A stretch of DNA of 64,000 nt from Podocnemis expansa (taxonomy: Eukaryota; Chordata; Testudines; Podocnemididae), in the NCBI GenBank assembly GCA_007922195.1, contig ML681998.1:21943253-22007252 (forward strand). Direction: 5' to 3'. The stretch's first letter is position 1; the number at the start of each line of letters is the position of its first letter. Positions 42,745 through 53,960 of the stretch are shown here, one piece after another. The notes under the pieces are model-generated. The model made no database searches. It saw nothing but the letters and a program-made list of their open reading frames with translations, and was not told where the DNA came from. Both the position numbers and the translations under genes were made by a program.

Positions 42745-44286
42745 GTGTGTGTCTGCACTGCAATTAGACAACCATGGCTGGCTCAAGGCAGCTGACTCAA
42801 GCTTGCAGGGCTCAGGCTGAGATGCTGTTTAACTATGGTGTAGACCAGTGGTTCCCAACCTTTTCTCTGCTGTGGCACACCTTGATGCTGCTAATTATTT
42901 CGAGGCACACTACCATTAACTTATGAATATTTAAATTAAGTCATGAATATTCATGACCCGTGTCACACTGGTAGCGAAATTCTAAATGACGGTTGGTAAG
43001 CGTAGAGGGAAGCAGTGTCAAGAAAGGGGAAGGGAGGCCATGGGTAGCTATGGGGGGGTGGCAGGAGACAATGTGGGGCACAGAGCAAAGAAGGGGGGCA
43101 AAAGAGGGCAAGGGTGGCCATGTGGGGAGCAAGGCAAGGCAGGATGGGGAGCAGGGCAGGGTTGGCAAGAGAGGAGAGGGGAAGAGAGGGCAGGAGTGGC
43201 TGTGCAGAGTGGCAGGGGGGAACCTGCAGAGTGGAAGGGCAGGGCAGGCATGGTGCAGCGCCTTTCCCCCAGCAGCTCCATCCCCCCCCAACAGCTCCAT
43301 CCCCTTCCCCCAGCACACACTTCCCCAGCCCAGCTTCAGACAACACCACTTTCTCCCCCACCTTCCTTCTGCCAGTAGCTCTGCCCCTCTGCTGTGACTC
43401 CCTGCCTCCAAAAGGGGCCCCCTCCCCTCCCTCCTGCCCATGGTGGTCCTCCCTCTCCAGTGGCCCCTTCCCCCACATGGCTCCCAGCTTCATTGGGCCC
43501 CGTCAGCCGTCCACCCAGTCCAGCCTAGACTCACCATGCTGGTGGCTTCCCCAGTCTCTGGCCAGCTGCTCCTGCTGGCAGCAATGTCCTTGAATCCCAG
43601 ACAGGCTGGAGCTTGGCAGTGGCAGCCCTGGGGATGGATCCTGCCATCATCTGCAACTTCAGGACCCTGGCTGGGGCTGGATACTGCTCTTAGTGGCAGA
43701 TCTAGGGCCCAGGCTCAGGCCAGACCCTGCCACTGCCGCCAAACCCCAGATCTAGTCTGGGGCCAAATCCTGCTGCCACCAGCGTCAGACTGTGCCGCTG
43801 CTGGGGGCCCCCCACTTGGGGCCAGAACCCAGTGCCACTGCTGGCAGCTTTCAGATCCCATTGCCTCATGCCTCGGGCTGGATCCCGCTGCCACTAGCGG
43901 CCCCCAGACTGGACCTCCCTGCTGCTTGCAGCCCCCAGACCCTACTGCTGCAGGCAGCTCCTGGCCAGCACCAGGTTCTGCCACTGCTGATGGTCCCCAC
44001 AACATCCTGGGGCTGGACCTAGCTGCCTCAAGCAGCCCCGGACCTTGGTAGGGGTCAGACCCTGCCGCCACTGGTGGCACACTTTAGGGGTTGCCGCAGC
44101 ACACCGGTTGGGAACCACTGGTGTAGGCACTTCACTTCAGCCTGCAGACAGAGCTTTGGGATCCTGCCACTTTACAGGGTCCAGTCTGAGCCAGAACGTC
44201 TACATTGCCGTTAAACAGCCTTATAGCCCGAGCTCCATGAGTCTGAGTCAGCAGGCATGGGGCGTTTAATGGAAATAGACATACCC
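42745..44286. mobile_element. MITE split by a hAT element
   Basis: The left part (gtgtgtctgcactgcaatta to atggtgtagac) and the right part (gtgtaggcacttcac to aatagacataccctc) form one element with inverted tips (gtgtctgcac... and inverse ggtatgtctat...). The interior has ggctcaggctg / agcccgagctcc words in inverse orientation. The hAT at 42846-44120 interrupts it. Confidence 0.55.
42846..44120. mobile_element. Non-autonomous hAT transposon with an internal minisatellite
   Basis: The terminal inverted repeats are cagtggttcccaacc (left) and ggttgggaaccactg (right), 15 bases and exact. An 8-base duplication flanks them with one mismatch (gtgtagac 42838-42845, gtgtaggc 44121-44128). The interior is purine-rich (about 43000-43260), then C-rich. 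A degenerate tandem array (about 43640-44080) follows, repeating ctggatcctgctgccac-type units. Long open frames on both strands follow from the G+C bias and show no transposase motifs. Confidence 0.8.
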
Positions 44287-45167
44287 TCAAATTCCAGTAT
44301 GTGTACTGTTTACAGGTGACTATAAAGTAGCTAAAGACTAACATATTTATTTAATTAGGTCATCAAAAGACTTGCACATAAACTTTACTGTGTTTTGACC
44401 TTGTTCACACACTGTACTCTGCCAGAAGCAATCTGTGCTTGACATCCAGGATCAGTGCTAATTATTACCATGATAAATGGATAAAGGAATTGCATTAACA
44501 ATTGTGATCTGTGTCATAGTACAATAGCTATTATTAACAGGTTACTTCAGCTATCACTTTACAGTCCTTCCCATGGGAATTAATTGTGATGTGGGCTTGT
44601 GACTACAGAAGAGGAATAAACAGCAGGAATGCATGAACACCTAAGAATCAAAGAACTTTTTTTACAATATGCATAATCATCATGTGTATAAAATTATTTA
44701 TCTTTATATTGTTGTATAAATATGGGTACTGAAATCCTTTTTTAGACATGTAAAGAACTTCTATATTTGTACATAAATTTTGTAATATGAACAACTTCAA
44801 TGTCAACAACCTTTTTTCATGAACTGCAGCATACCATGCTTACCACTGATGTATGACTTTTCATCTGCAACTCTCAGAATAATATGCAAAAACAAAGTGG
44901 CATCCACTTCGTGTAAAGACCTAATTCACCCTGTCATTAAGATCTGTAGCTAAACACTTCCATCAAAATAGCCCAATTTTAAGAACTACTGACGATTCAG
45001 TTACCAGTGAATTGTGGGTGTTCAGCAGTTCTGAAAATCAGGTCTCTTCTATATAGTTATTGAAACATTCCCCCACCCCCCCAATTTCATGGTTCTTTCA
45101 GCGTGTCTTCAGTGAGTCAGTCCTGCTGCTGAATCTCACACACTTTCCCCTCTTTCGGGGTATACTC
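44287..45167. other. No gene seen
   Basis: A+T-rich intergenic or intronic sequence. Confidence 0.45.
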
Positions 45168-46170
45168 ATAGATTTTAAGGTCAGGAGAGACCAATCTGAT
45201 CATTTAGTCTGACCTTCTGCATAATGCTTGCCTCAGAACCTCTCCCACCCACTCCTGTAATAAACCTCTAACCTATGACTGAGTTATTAAAGTCCTCAAA
45301 TCATGGTTTAAAGACTTAAGGGACAGAAGATCCACCAGCAAGTGAGTAGTGCCGCATGCTTCAGAGGAAAGTGAAAAACTCGCAGAGCTTTTGCCAATCT
45401 GCCTTGGGGGAAGGTTCCTTCGAGACCCTAATATAGTGATGAGTTAAACTCTTAGTATGTGGGCAAGACTCACCAGCCATAGATCCATGAAAGAATTCTC
45501 TGTAATAACTCAGAACCCATCCCATCAAGTGGCCTATCTCAGGCAATTGGCGTATCTACCATCAGTAGTCAAAGATAAGTGAGTTGCCAAACTAGGCTGT
45601 CCCGTCCTGCTATCCACTCCATAAATTCATTAAGCTCAATTTTGAAGTCAGCTAGGTTTTTGGTCCCTCAGATGCCTTTGGAAGGCTATTCCAGAACTTC
45701 AATCCTCTGATGGTTAGAAACCTGTGGCTGATTTCAAGTCTAAACTTCCTGATGGCCAGTTTCCGTCCATTTGTTCTTATGTCCACATTGGTGTTGAACT
45801 TAAAGAATTCCTCTCCCTCCCTGGTATTTAACTCTCATAGAACCATCATAGCTCCCCTCAGCCTTCTTTTGGTTAAGCTAAACAAACCAATCTCTCTGAA
45901 TCTCCTCCCATAAGATAGGCTTTCCATTCCATTGATTATCCTTGCAGCCCTTCTCTGCAACTGTTCCAGTTTGAATTTATCTTTCTTAAACATGGGGGAC
46001 CAGAACTGCATGCAATATTCCAGATGAGGTCTCACCAGCACCTTGTATTATGGGGCTAACTTTTCCCTATCTCTGTAGGAAATACCTTGTTTGATGCTCT
46101 TAGTTTTATATATCCCTTCTGGCTCCTGATAGGCTATGATGCACTGCCTGAAGGACTTTTCCTCTGCTCT
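45168..46170 (-). mobile_element. CR1 LINE 3' part (RT C-terminus and 3' UTR)
   Basis: The 3' end is at the left (catagattttaaggtcagg). On the minus strand, 46041-45835 encodes VRPHLEYCMQFWSPMFKK and LEQLQRRAARIINGM, the conserved C-terminal end of the CR1 reverse transcriptase. The remaining 650 bases are the long 3' untranslated region. It is 5'-truncated near 46170. Confidence 0.85.
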
Positions 46171-46696
46171 TTTCTAGATGGGGCTGAGGCAGGGCCACAA
46201 ACAACAGGGAGGCTCTGTATCTAATCCACTCCGTCACTAAGGTCCGTAGCTAAGCACTTACATCAAAGTAGCCCAGTTTTATGAACTATTGATGATTCAG
46301 TTATAAGTGAATTGTGGGTGCTCAGTCCCTCTGAAAATCAGGCTTCTTTTATATAGGCATTGAAATTTTAACAAAAGTAACTTAATTTTCAGAATCCCTG
46401 CAGACCCTACTGACTTCATAGCTACCTGCAGTACTTACATTTACTGAGGTATTTGCAGAATTTCCCATTGTAATTAGAGAAGGTAAAGGTAAATGCAGCC
46501 ATGCTGTAAATATCAAGTGTTTTTTGGTCAGCGAACTGATCCTGTTTTTCTGTTCAAGTTACAATGCTTCAGTAAGGTGAAAGTAGAAAATATTGAGCTC
46601 TACATTCGGTACATATATCTAAGAGACATGGAACTCAAAAAGTCACTCAGATTTTGCTGACAGAGGTGAATGGTGTGGAGAAAGTGAATATGGGAA
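46171..46696. other. No gene seen; local repeat of upstream sequence
   Basis: About 46225-46360 resembles 44930-45065: both carry aagatctgtagctaa/aaggtccgtagctaa, then caaaatagcccaatttt/caaagtagcccagtttt and gaattgtgggtg. This direct duplication brackets the CR1 at 45168-46170, roughly 1.3 kb apart. Confidence 0.5.
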
Positions 46697-46805
46697 GTGT
46701 TATTTACTCTTTCACATAACACAAAAGCAAGAAGTCATCCAATGAAATTAGTAGGCAGTAGCTTTAAAACCAACATAAAAAGTGTTTCTTCATGCAGTGA
46801 ACAGT
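46697..46805 (+). mobile_element. Short CR1 3' fragment
   Basis: cacataacacaaaagcaaga, then ccaatgaaattagtaggcag and gtttcttcatgcagtgaac match the CR1 block also seen at 27440-27545. Confidence 0.55.
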
Positions 46806-47149
46806 TGTCATTGTCAGGGGATATCGTGAAGGCCAAAAATATAACTGTTGTTCAGGTTGAGATAAATAGCTTACAAACAACTGTCACTTTTGCCAACACA
46901 ACTTTTCTTGAAGTGTTGCCATAGCACATTAAAAGTTTTGCCACTTTTCACTTTTTTTTTTGCCTTATAATATAACTTTGTCAAAATAACTACCAAGAGA
47001 AAATACAAGGAGCTAAGATTGATGGCTAAATGTCTCTTAGTAAATCTTTGTCTTCTAAAGACAAATGGCTATACTAATTGTTCTGGGAAAAAGTTAATGT
47101 GTGTGAAAAGGCATCTATTTCAATATCAGTTCAATGTTCAGCATGACTA
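46806..47149. other. No gene seen
   Basis: A+T-rich, with nothing supportable. Confidence 0.4.
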
Positions 47150-47517
47150 ATTCTCATATGAATAGTGTCCCCATGGTTGCTCCACCTTAGGTGAGGGCAC
47201 GTCCCTGCATCCTGGACTGGAGAACTGTCTAGCCATGATTGTTGGGGTCGTGTGAGCAACAACAGGCTTTCTTGCTCCATTGTTCGGCGCCCTCTTGTCA
47301 TGCATTCGTCACCTGACCTTCCCTCAGTTCCTTCTCAATCATCCATGGTTTCAGATGGAGCCTAGCCTTCTTCCCTGTTTTAGCTCATCAGAGAGATTTT
47401 CCTTGTCAGATTAGGTGATAATTTAGTTTCTAGTTAGTTGTTAGACCCTATTCTTCTTTGTGTTCATCATATTTAAAAAAAAAAAAAAAAAAAAAACTTC
47501 TTCTTTTTCATTCAACC

Positions 47518-49550
47518 ATGCCTGGCTCCCCGGGCTTCAAAAGGTGTGAGAGCTGCTGTGATGCCATGTCCTCTTCAGACAGCCATGACTGATGCATAAA
47601 ACATCTGGGTGAGGAGCACTTAACTCATAAGTTCCCCCACTGTAAGAAGTTGAGTGCTAGAGTATGGAAAAGATAGAAACATGCAGCTGAAACTCCCTAC
47701 AGGGAGGTCTCTTAGACCACCTTCAGACCCTGGTCAAACGGGATTGACTCTTCAGTGTGTATAGGCTTCAAAGAGGCACTTAACTCTTCCACATTCAACA
47801 GCTAAGAGGAGAAAGTTGCCTTTGCCTCCGGCTAAATCTAATTGTACCAAAGAGTCAGCAGGCTCCTCAGGTATGCAAGCTAGCAAATCTAACAAATGAT
47901 CTATTTCAGCCTCTTTGGACCACAAGGACAGGAAAAGCCATGCCCATCAGTCTAAAACAAAGGCCAGTTAAACCATAAAAATGGCCATTCCATCCACACC
48001 ATCAATGACTACAGCACTGACCGCTCTTCCATCCTCGTTGTGCTCAGCACAGTACCTACACAACCTGTCTTACTGCCAACAACAACCCAGGCACCACCTA
48101 ACATGCAGATGGAGCCATCAGTGCACTCCACACTGCATGCTGTGCCGCCAGCACCATCCACCATTCTCGTGCCTCAGCAAACCCCATTGGTACCAGGAGC
48201 GAACCCTGATCAACTGGTATCACATAACATATAGAGAAAAGAAAATACTGCATCTCCAAAGACGAAGACCTCCAAACAGCATCTCCAGACTCGTATCTGG
48301 ACAGTATTGAGGGTTCCCCACAGCACCTATTCCTCATAGGCTCCATACCACCAATTCTCTTCTCCAGTGATGAGGAGAAGGATGATCAAAGAGCCAGTTT
48401 CTCACCCCAAATGCTATCTCTTAGACAGGACTGCAGACAATATATGCAGGTCACCATGCTACCTTACCCATGGTACCCACCTGCCTGGAATGGCCTATTA
48501 CCCTCAGGTCATCCCTATTGGCCCACATGGGATTCTTGGTCATGAAACTCAACACTCTCCACAAGACCATCTACTTCCAGAGGGCGTGAACTACCCCACA
48601 CAAAAGTACCATCACCACCGTGGTCAGAGGTCAAGTACTCTCAGGATAACAGAGACAATCCAGAACCCACATCTTCACCGCATAGTTCTTCATCTTCAAC
48701 TGGTGAAGCAATCATCCAACCACAACCAATAGCAGCAGATAATTTCTGACAGTTTCAGGACCTGTTCTGACAGGTGGCAGATGCTCTTGAAATCTCCATG
48801 CAGGAGGTACTGGAGTCCCAACATAAATTACTGAGAATATTAAAGACCAGTTCAGCCAGCAGAATTGCATCCCTATGGACAATATGCTTAGGGATCCAGC
48901 CAATGATATATGGCAAACACTGGCTATCATCCCTCCTACCTGTAAGTGGGCTGAAAAAAATATTATATACCCAGCATAGATTCCAAATATTTCTTTAATC
49001 ATCCCTCTCCCAATTCTTTGATTGTTGAGACGGCCAATCAATGGCATAAAAAGCAGTTTAACAGATTGATCCCCACAATAAGGAAGACAGAAAAATCGAT
49101 TTGCTGGGAAGAAAGGTTTACACATCCACTATCCTCCTTCTGAGAATAGTTAATTATTCAGTGTTCTTAGCGAACTATAATCATGACAACTACATTAAGT
49201 TTGCTGATTTATTGAAAATATCCTGAAGCAAAGACACAACAATTCTATTGACTGATCAGGGAGGGACAGTAGATTTCAAGAACAGTCCTCCCATTGGCAT
49301 TCAATGTTGTGGACACTGCAGCTTGCACCATGGCCACCGGTGTCATCCTACAGAAATCTTCTTGATTACATTCCACCAATCTCCCATGACAACTGCAGGT
49401 GATAAATGAAGATGCCCCTTATGACAAAAAAAGAAAAATGTTTTCAGAAAAGACAGATGACACCATGCTAGATCCCCAAAGCTTCCCGGACCACTCTTCA
49501 AAAATGTGGTATCTACATGCTGACTACTAGACAATCATTATGATGGTTAG
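47518..49550 (+). pseudogene. gag: DIRS copy D gag remnant
   Basis: It starts ATG 47518 with SPGFKRCESCCDAMSSSDS, the zinc-binding start of copy A. A TGA follows at once. The middle is Ser/Thr/Pro/His-rich in shifting frames. The conserved C-terminal half is recognisable between about 48760 and 49530 (DALEISMQEVLESQHKLLRI near 48780). The frame changes several times. Confidence 0.7.
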
Positions 49551-49559
49551 GTATACATT

Positions 49560-49741
49560 TTTTTTTTTTAGTTCAGATTTGCTAGTCTGAACTAACCTCA
49601 GGCTAGTTTAGACTAACCACAGCTTTTTGGTTTGAACTATCCATGTGTCTCAGTTCGAACTAACTTTTTAGTTTGAACTAAGATGCCCAGCTAGTTTGAA
49701 CTAATGGCTTAGTTTGAACTTTTAGTTCAAACTAAGCAATA
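49560..49741. repeat. Palindromic A+T-rich repeat next to a MITE
   Basis: Repeats of tagtttgaacta and its inverse occur in both orientations across about 180 bases. This is probably part of a related MITE, because the same words continue in 49742-49955. Its left end is unclear. Confidence 0.5.
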
Positions 49742-49955
49742 GTCTATGTCTACATCACACCTAGTTCGAAATAAAGTTCGATCTAAGTGCTTAGTCTGGA
49801 TTAACCAGTCAATTTATTAGTTTGGACTAAGCTTCACCTAGTTTGATTTAAGAAATTTCTTAGTTCAAATAGGCAAAGCCTAGTGTAGACACAGGCTAAA
49901 TTAGTCCAGCCTAAGCTTGCTTAGTCCAGAATAATTGACTAGTGTAGACATAGCC
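49742..49955. mobile_element. MITE with ggctatgtctaca-type tips
   Basis: The left tip gtctatgtctacatcacacc and the right tip (inverse) ggctatgtctacactagtc are inverted. ATA flanks both sides (49739-49741 and 49956-49958). The 214-base interior is rich in tagttcgaa/cttagtcc words. Tip and 3-bp duplication match the Harbinger-like MITE at 40606. Confidence 0.65.
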
Positions 49956-51514
49956 ATAGATACCAACCATATAATACAAGGTACCGATTCTAACCACGGT
50001 ACCACCCATTCAACAGATGGCAAGAACAACTGCCATGAAATAAACAATGCCCACAGCACCAGAGGCAGTCATCAAACCAACCATCTACCTCTCAGACCCC
50101 TGCTTCAAAACTCCTCTCCAACCAACAACACTGCTTTTATACAAAGAGCCTTCACCCATTTTACTGTGCTTGGGCCACCATAACTATAGACAGATGGGTT
50201 TTAGATACTGTGAAGACTGCATATACCATCCCTTTCAAATTGAAGCCCATGTTCCATCACCCTTCCCCCTCCCTTTTCAGGGACACAATTCACCTACAAC
50301 TCCTGCATCAGGAGGCTGTTCATCTCCTCCATATAGGAGCTATAGAAAAGGTGCCTGAACAACACAGGAGCAAAGGCTTCCCCCTATTTCTTGACACAAA
50401 ATAAATCCAGAGGGTGGAGACTAATCCTCGATTTAAGAAAACTCAACAAATTTATAAAAACCCAGAAGTTCAAGATGGTTACACTCTCTTCCATTATCTC
50501 AGCTCTGGACCATGGGGAGTGGTTCATAGCCCTCGACCTGCAGGATGTGTATTTTCACATTTCAATACACCTGATACACAGAAAATACCTACAGCTCATG
50601 ATGAACACACATCACTACGAATACACTGTCCTATTATTTGGCCTGCAACAACCTCAAGAGTCTTTTCAAAACTCCCCTTGGTAGTGATGGCACATCTACC
50701 TTCCAACAAGGGACAAAAGCAGTTGCCTTCACATGATTTCTTTTCCATCAACTTGGCCTCTTACTAAAAATAAAGAAGTTGACCATGTATCCCATGCAGT
50801 CTATACACTTTATAAGGGTTCATCTGGATGCTCAGGTGGCAAGAGTCTTTCTACCAGAAGACAGGTTCACTTTGATCGCAGACTGGGTGCATCTAACACA
50901 GAACACTCCAATGACCAGTGTCCAGACCTGTCTACAACTATTGGGACACATGGCTGCCACAATGTTTGTAATAGACAATGCAAGACTACATATGCAACCT
51001 CTTCAGTTATGGCTGATGGGAGTTTACAAATCCCACTATCACTCCATGAACAAAATAGTAAGTATACCACCCAAAATCTAGAAATCTCTACACTGGTGGA
51101 CAACCCCCCAAACCTCAAACAAGGCGTTCTATTCAAGCAAAATCTACCATCTCTGATAATGACCACGGATGCCTCCCTTTGGGGGTGGGGCATCTACCTT
51201 CAACATCATGTTCCCCAGGGAAAATGGTTGCCACAAGAATCATCTCTCCACATAAATCTTCTACAGCAGTGGTTGTCAAAGTGTGGGTCACGATCCAGTA
51301 CTGGGTTGCAGACCCACAGGTGCTGGGTCATGGCACTGGAGCTGCACGGTGGGTTGAGAGGCTGCTCCTGGCTCACTTGCTGGCCAGCACAGCTCTCCAG
51401 GGAGCCTGGGGAAGAGGAAGATGTAGCCCCCACCTTTGCTTCCTGTCACCTGTGCCATTCACCCAGCCTGACCCCTTCACACTAGCTACTACAAGGTATG
51501 CATGTGAGGTGCTA

Positions 51515-51592
51515 GCTGGGAGTTGTAGTTCACCCTGCCTGGGCAATGTAGGGAATGGGAGGGTAGAAAGACTGCATTTCCCAGCATGCCAT
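51515..51592. promoter_or_regulatory. Pair of ZNF143/THAP11-like promoter motifs in the hAT
   Basis: tgggagttgtagt (the inverse of actacaactccca) and tttcccagcatgcc lie about 50 bases apart. Both resemble the known ACTACAAxTCCCAGCATGC promoter element. They probably mark the old transposase promoter (inference). Confidence 0.4.
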
Positions 51593-52317
51593 GCGTGTGC
51601 ATGTGCCTTTGCTTTCTCTTTTGGTAGGTGAGTGCTGGGTTGCTGCTGGTTTGTAAGTGTGCAGGTTGGTGTCTCTGGTTAGAGATCTCATTCCCCATTT
51701 TCGGGTGCTGGTACAGAGGGAAAAACTAATGCAGCTTGCCTGGAACCTCATTTCTATGTATTATTTTCTGGCCAGGGAGTCTCTAATTAATGAATATGAT
51801 GTTCCTACACTGTAACAGTCTGCTTGAAAGGAGATTCAGTTTTCTTTTTGCATACCATCCTAGATCCTGAGGAAAGTAAGCATGAGTGTGTGGTGAGGGA
51901 ATGGGGGTGCATGTTCTGTACTCCATCCCCAACCCCTGGCTGCTATAAGAAAACCAATGATATCAAGATTCTTCTCTCTATTGAATAACTCAGGTGGTTG
52001 ACTCTGCCATAACTCATAATTTTCCCAAGCCACAATGGGAAGAAATTGACCAATTCTTGTTGATTTAGCTGCTGGACCTACCTAGTTCTGGGGGAAAAGC
52101 TTTGAAATTGAATAGTCTTGTTAGTTTTACACTCTAGCAATTTGGGAAGGCTGCAAAAGCTGTACGTGAATTGTTTTTGATAGCCCTGCAGTATAGATTA
52201 GGCCTCAGTCACAACACTGCCTCTGTTGACTTTTGAAAAGATTTCATTGCAGCAGTATTGCCTAGAATTGTTTTTAAAATGAAAACTTCAGTGTCACTGT
52301 AATTGCTGTTTGCAATG

Positions 52318-52435
52318 TTTGTTAGATGGATAAGGGGATGAGGTAATATCTTTTACGAGACTAACGTCTATCGGTGAAAGAAACAAAATTTCTAGTTACA
52401 CGGAGCTCTTCTTCAGGTCTAGGAAAGGCATTCAG
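52318..52435 (-). mobile_element. Second-type PLE-like terminal fragment
   Basis: On the minus strand it reads gacctgaagaagagctccgt, then taactagaaattttgtttc and aaaagatattacctcatcc. This pattern parallels the CTGAxGA-stem-GAAA order of the PLE ends but belongs to a different family. The core is degenerate. Confidence 0.35.
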
Positions 52436-53230
52436 TGTGTCACAGTTAAATGCAAAGTGAAACACATTGTTTGTTTGGCATAACTAAACATATTCTAAGG
52501 CAGTGGTTGTCAAAGTTCAGGTCACAGACCCCTAGGTACTGAGTTGTGGCGCCAGTGCTACATCTGGGTGGAAGGACTGCCCCTAGTTCCCCAGCTGGAC
52601 TGTGCTGCTCCCGGAAGGGGGGCAGCCCATATCCCCTGCAGGCATGGTCACTGTTCAATTTTCTGGCAATGGCCACTTTTTGTTTCAGTGGAGGGTCACT
52701 GCATGGGAGAGGGGTCCAGAGCTGGATCCTGAGGAAAAAAAGTTTGACAACCACTGTTCTAGAGCTTCCTGCAGTGTGCAATGCCTGCCTTCATTTTTGC
52801 AACCTCATCATGCACTGCCACATAAAGGTTATGATAGACAACACAGCCTGTGTGTTTTATATCAACAGGCAGGGAGGAGCATAGTCAAACTCCCTCTGCA
52901 CCAAAGCCATGAAACTCTGTAACTGGTGCATTGTGAATAAGGTGCAGATTTCTACATCATGCCTTCCAGGCATAAAAAATTCAATGGTGGACTTCCTTAG
53001 CAGATCATTCCCTCTAAACCATGAGTGGGAAATCCAAATGACTCTGCTGCACAATATATTGTCCTAGCAAGGCTATCCAACCATAGATCTCTTTGCCACT
53101 CACTGCAATCATAAATGCGCCAGGACGGGCACAGGCAGCAGGGCCTTAGGATGCACTCTTCGTCATGAGGACACAGTCCCAGATACTATGCACAAAGAAG
53201 ACCAGTTGTCTAACTGGTTGTGTTTCTAAA

Positions 53231-53691
53231 TCTTCACCACTTTAAAAAATCTTGATGATCAAGGATATATAGTCTCTCCCCCAATGTGTGCCTAACAGGA
53301 AAAAAAAAAAATCTTATGAGTTGTGGAGAACATATCACACTAATCTGAAGAATTTTTAGAATTCACTGTCTCATCGCATTGATGACTGTTTAGATGCTTC
53401 ATCACTTTCAGTCAAGAGAGAAATTTATTTTTTATTTCATCTTTCCTACAAACTGTATTTATAATACTTTCCAGGGTTAATGAGTACACAGTCTTCTAGA
53501 GAAAAAGTAGCAAAGGGAGAAAAGAACAGCTATGTGCAAAGAAACGAAGATGAAAAATTCAGTTTAGATGAAAAATAAGATGATGCTTCAGTGAGTTGTT
53601 CTGTGTGGCTCTTGCACCTTCTGGGGTGAGATTGTATGAAGAGCCTGTGTCAAATTGCTGCTGGATGGAGAGAGGAGAGAAACAACAGGCA
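53231..53691. other. No gene seen
   Basis: A+T-rich sequence after the truncated DIRS copy D, with no recombinase similarity. Confidence 0.45.
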
Positions 53692-53960
53692 TGTTTACAC
53701 TACAAGTTGTCAATGTAAGGCAGCTTATGCAAACTAATTTATGGAGGTTTACATACTTCAGTGCTCCTGCCACTGGTTTAGCTTGTCTGCTATGCCAACC
53801 TGATAGAACCACGTGGACAAGAGACCTGGAGCTTAGGGTGACTTGACCCTTGTCTACACTACAAAGTTTTGTGGACAAGTTATGCAAGGTACAGCCACTG
53901 CTGTAATTTAACTGCTGTTGCATGTCCTCACTATGCAACTTCTGTCAGAGGGGTGCATTC
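53692..53960. mobile_element. Candidate MITE(s) with cttgtctacactacaa tips
   Basis: gcatgtttacactacaagtt (53692) and cccttgtctacactacaaag (53848) are related tip sequences. The surrounding words (gttttgtggacaag, acaacttctgtcag-like) recur in inverse orientation. The right end is not clear. Confidence 0.4.

Larger units (their letters stand above)
51267..52756. mobile_element. hAT transposon inserted in the DIRS RNase H region
   Basis: The tips are cagtggttgtcaaa and tttgacaaccactg, 14 bases and exact inverse. The flanks are ttctacag (51259-51266) and ttctagag (52757-52764), an 8-base duplication with one mismatch. The DIRS reading frame is restored when one copy is removed. A second left-type tip at about 52503 (cagtggttgtcaaagttcag) suggests a shorter related copy forms the right end. 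No transposase is recognisable. Confidence 0.8.
50200..53200 (+). pseudogene. pol: DIRS copy D reverse transcriptase / RNase H remnant
   Basis: IPFKLKPMFHHPSPSLFRD (about 50230), GWRLILDLRKLNKFIKTQKF (about 50415), ALDLQDVYFHISI (about 50535) and YEYTVLLFGLQ match copy A. The catalytic box region is frameshifted. RNase H starts at TTDASLWGWG (about 51165), is cut by the hAT at 51266, and resumes at 52757 with LELPAVCNACL, MIDNTACVFYINRQGG and then a PGIKNSMVDFLSRSF piece. Confidence 0.8.
47150..53230 (+). mobile_element. DIRS copy D, decayed, with two nested DNA transposons
   Basis: A left-end-like region (about 47150-47340) and an A-tract precede gag. RT and RNase H follow, and the methyltransferase-like start (YPTIDLFATHCNHKC) is near 53090. 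No recombinase or right repeat follows, so the 3' part is missing. A MITE sits at 49742-49955 and a hAT at 51267-52756. Confidence 0.75.

Noticed and set aside
42941..44051. Several long Pro/Ala/Gly-rich open frames on both strands
   Set aside because: They lie inside a hAT element with biased composition and a tandem array. Openness in many frames at once indicates composition, not coding.
50733..51631. Open frames running from RNase H into unrelated sequence
   Set aside because: They cross the hAT insertion at 51267 and are chance fusions.
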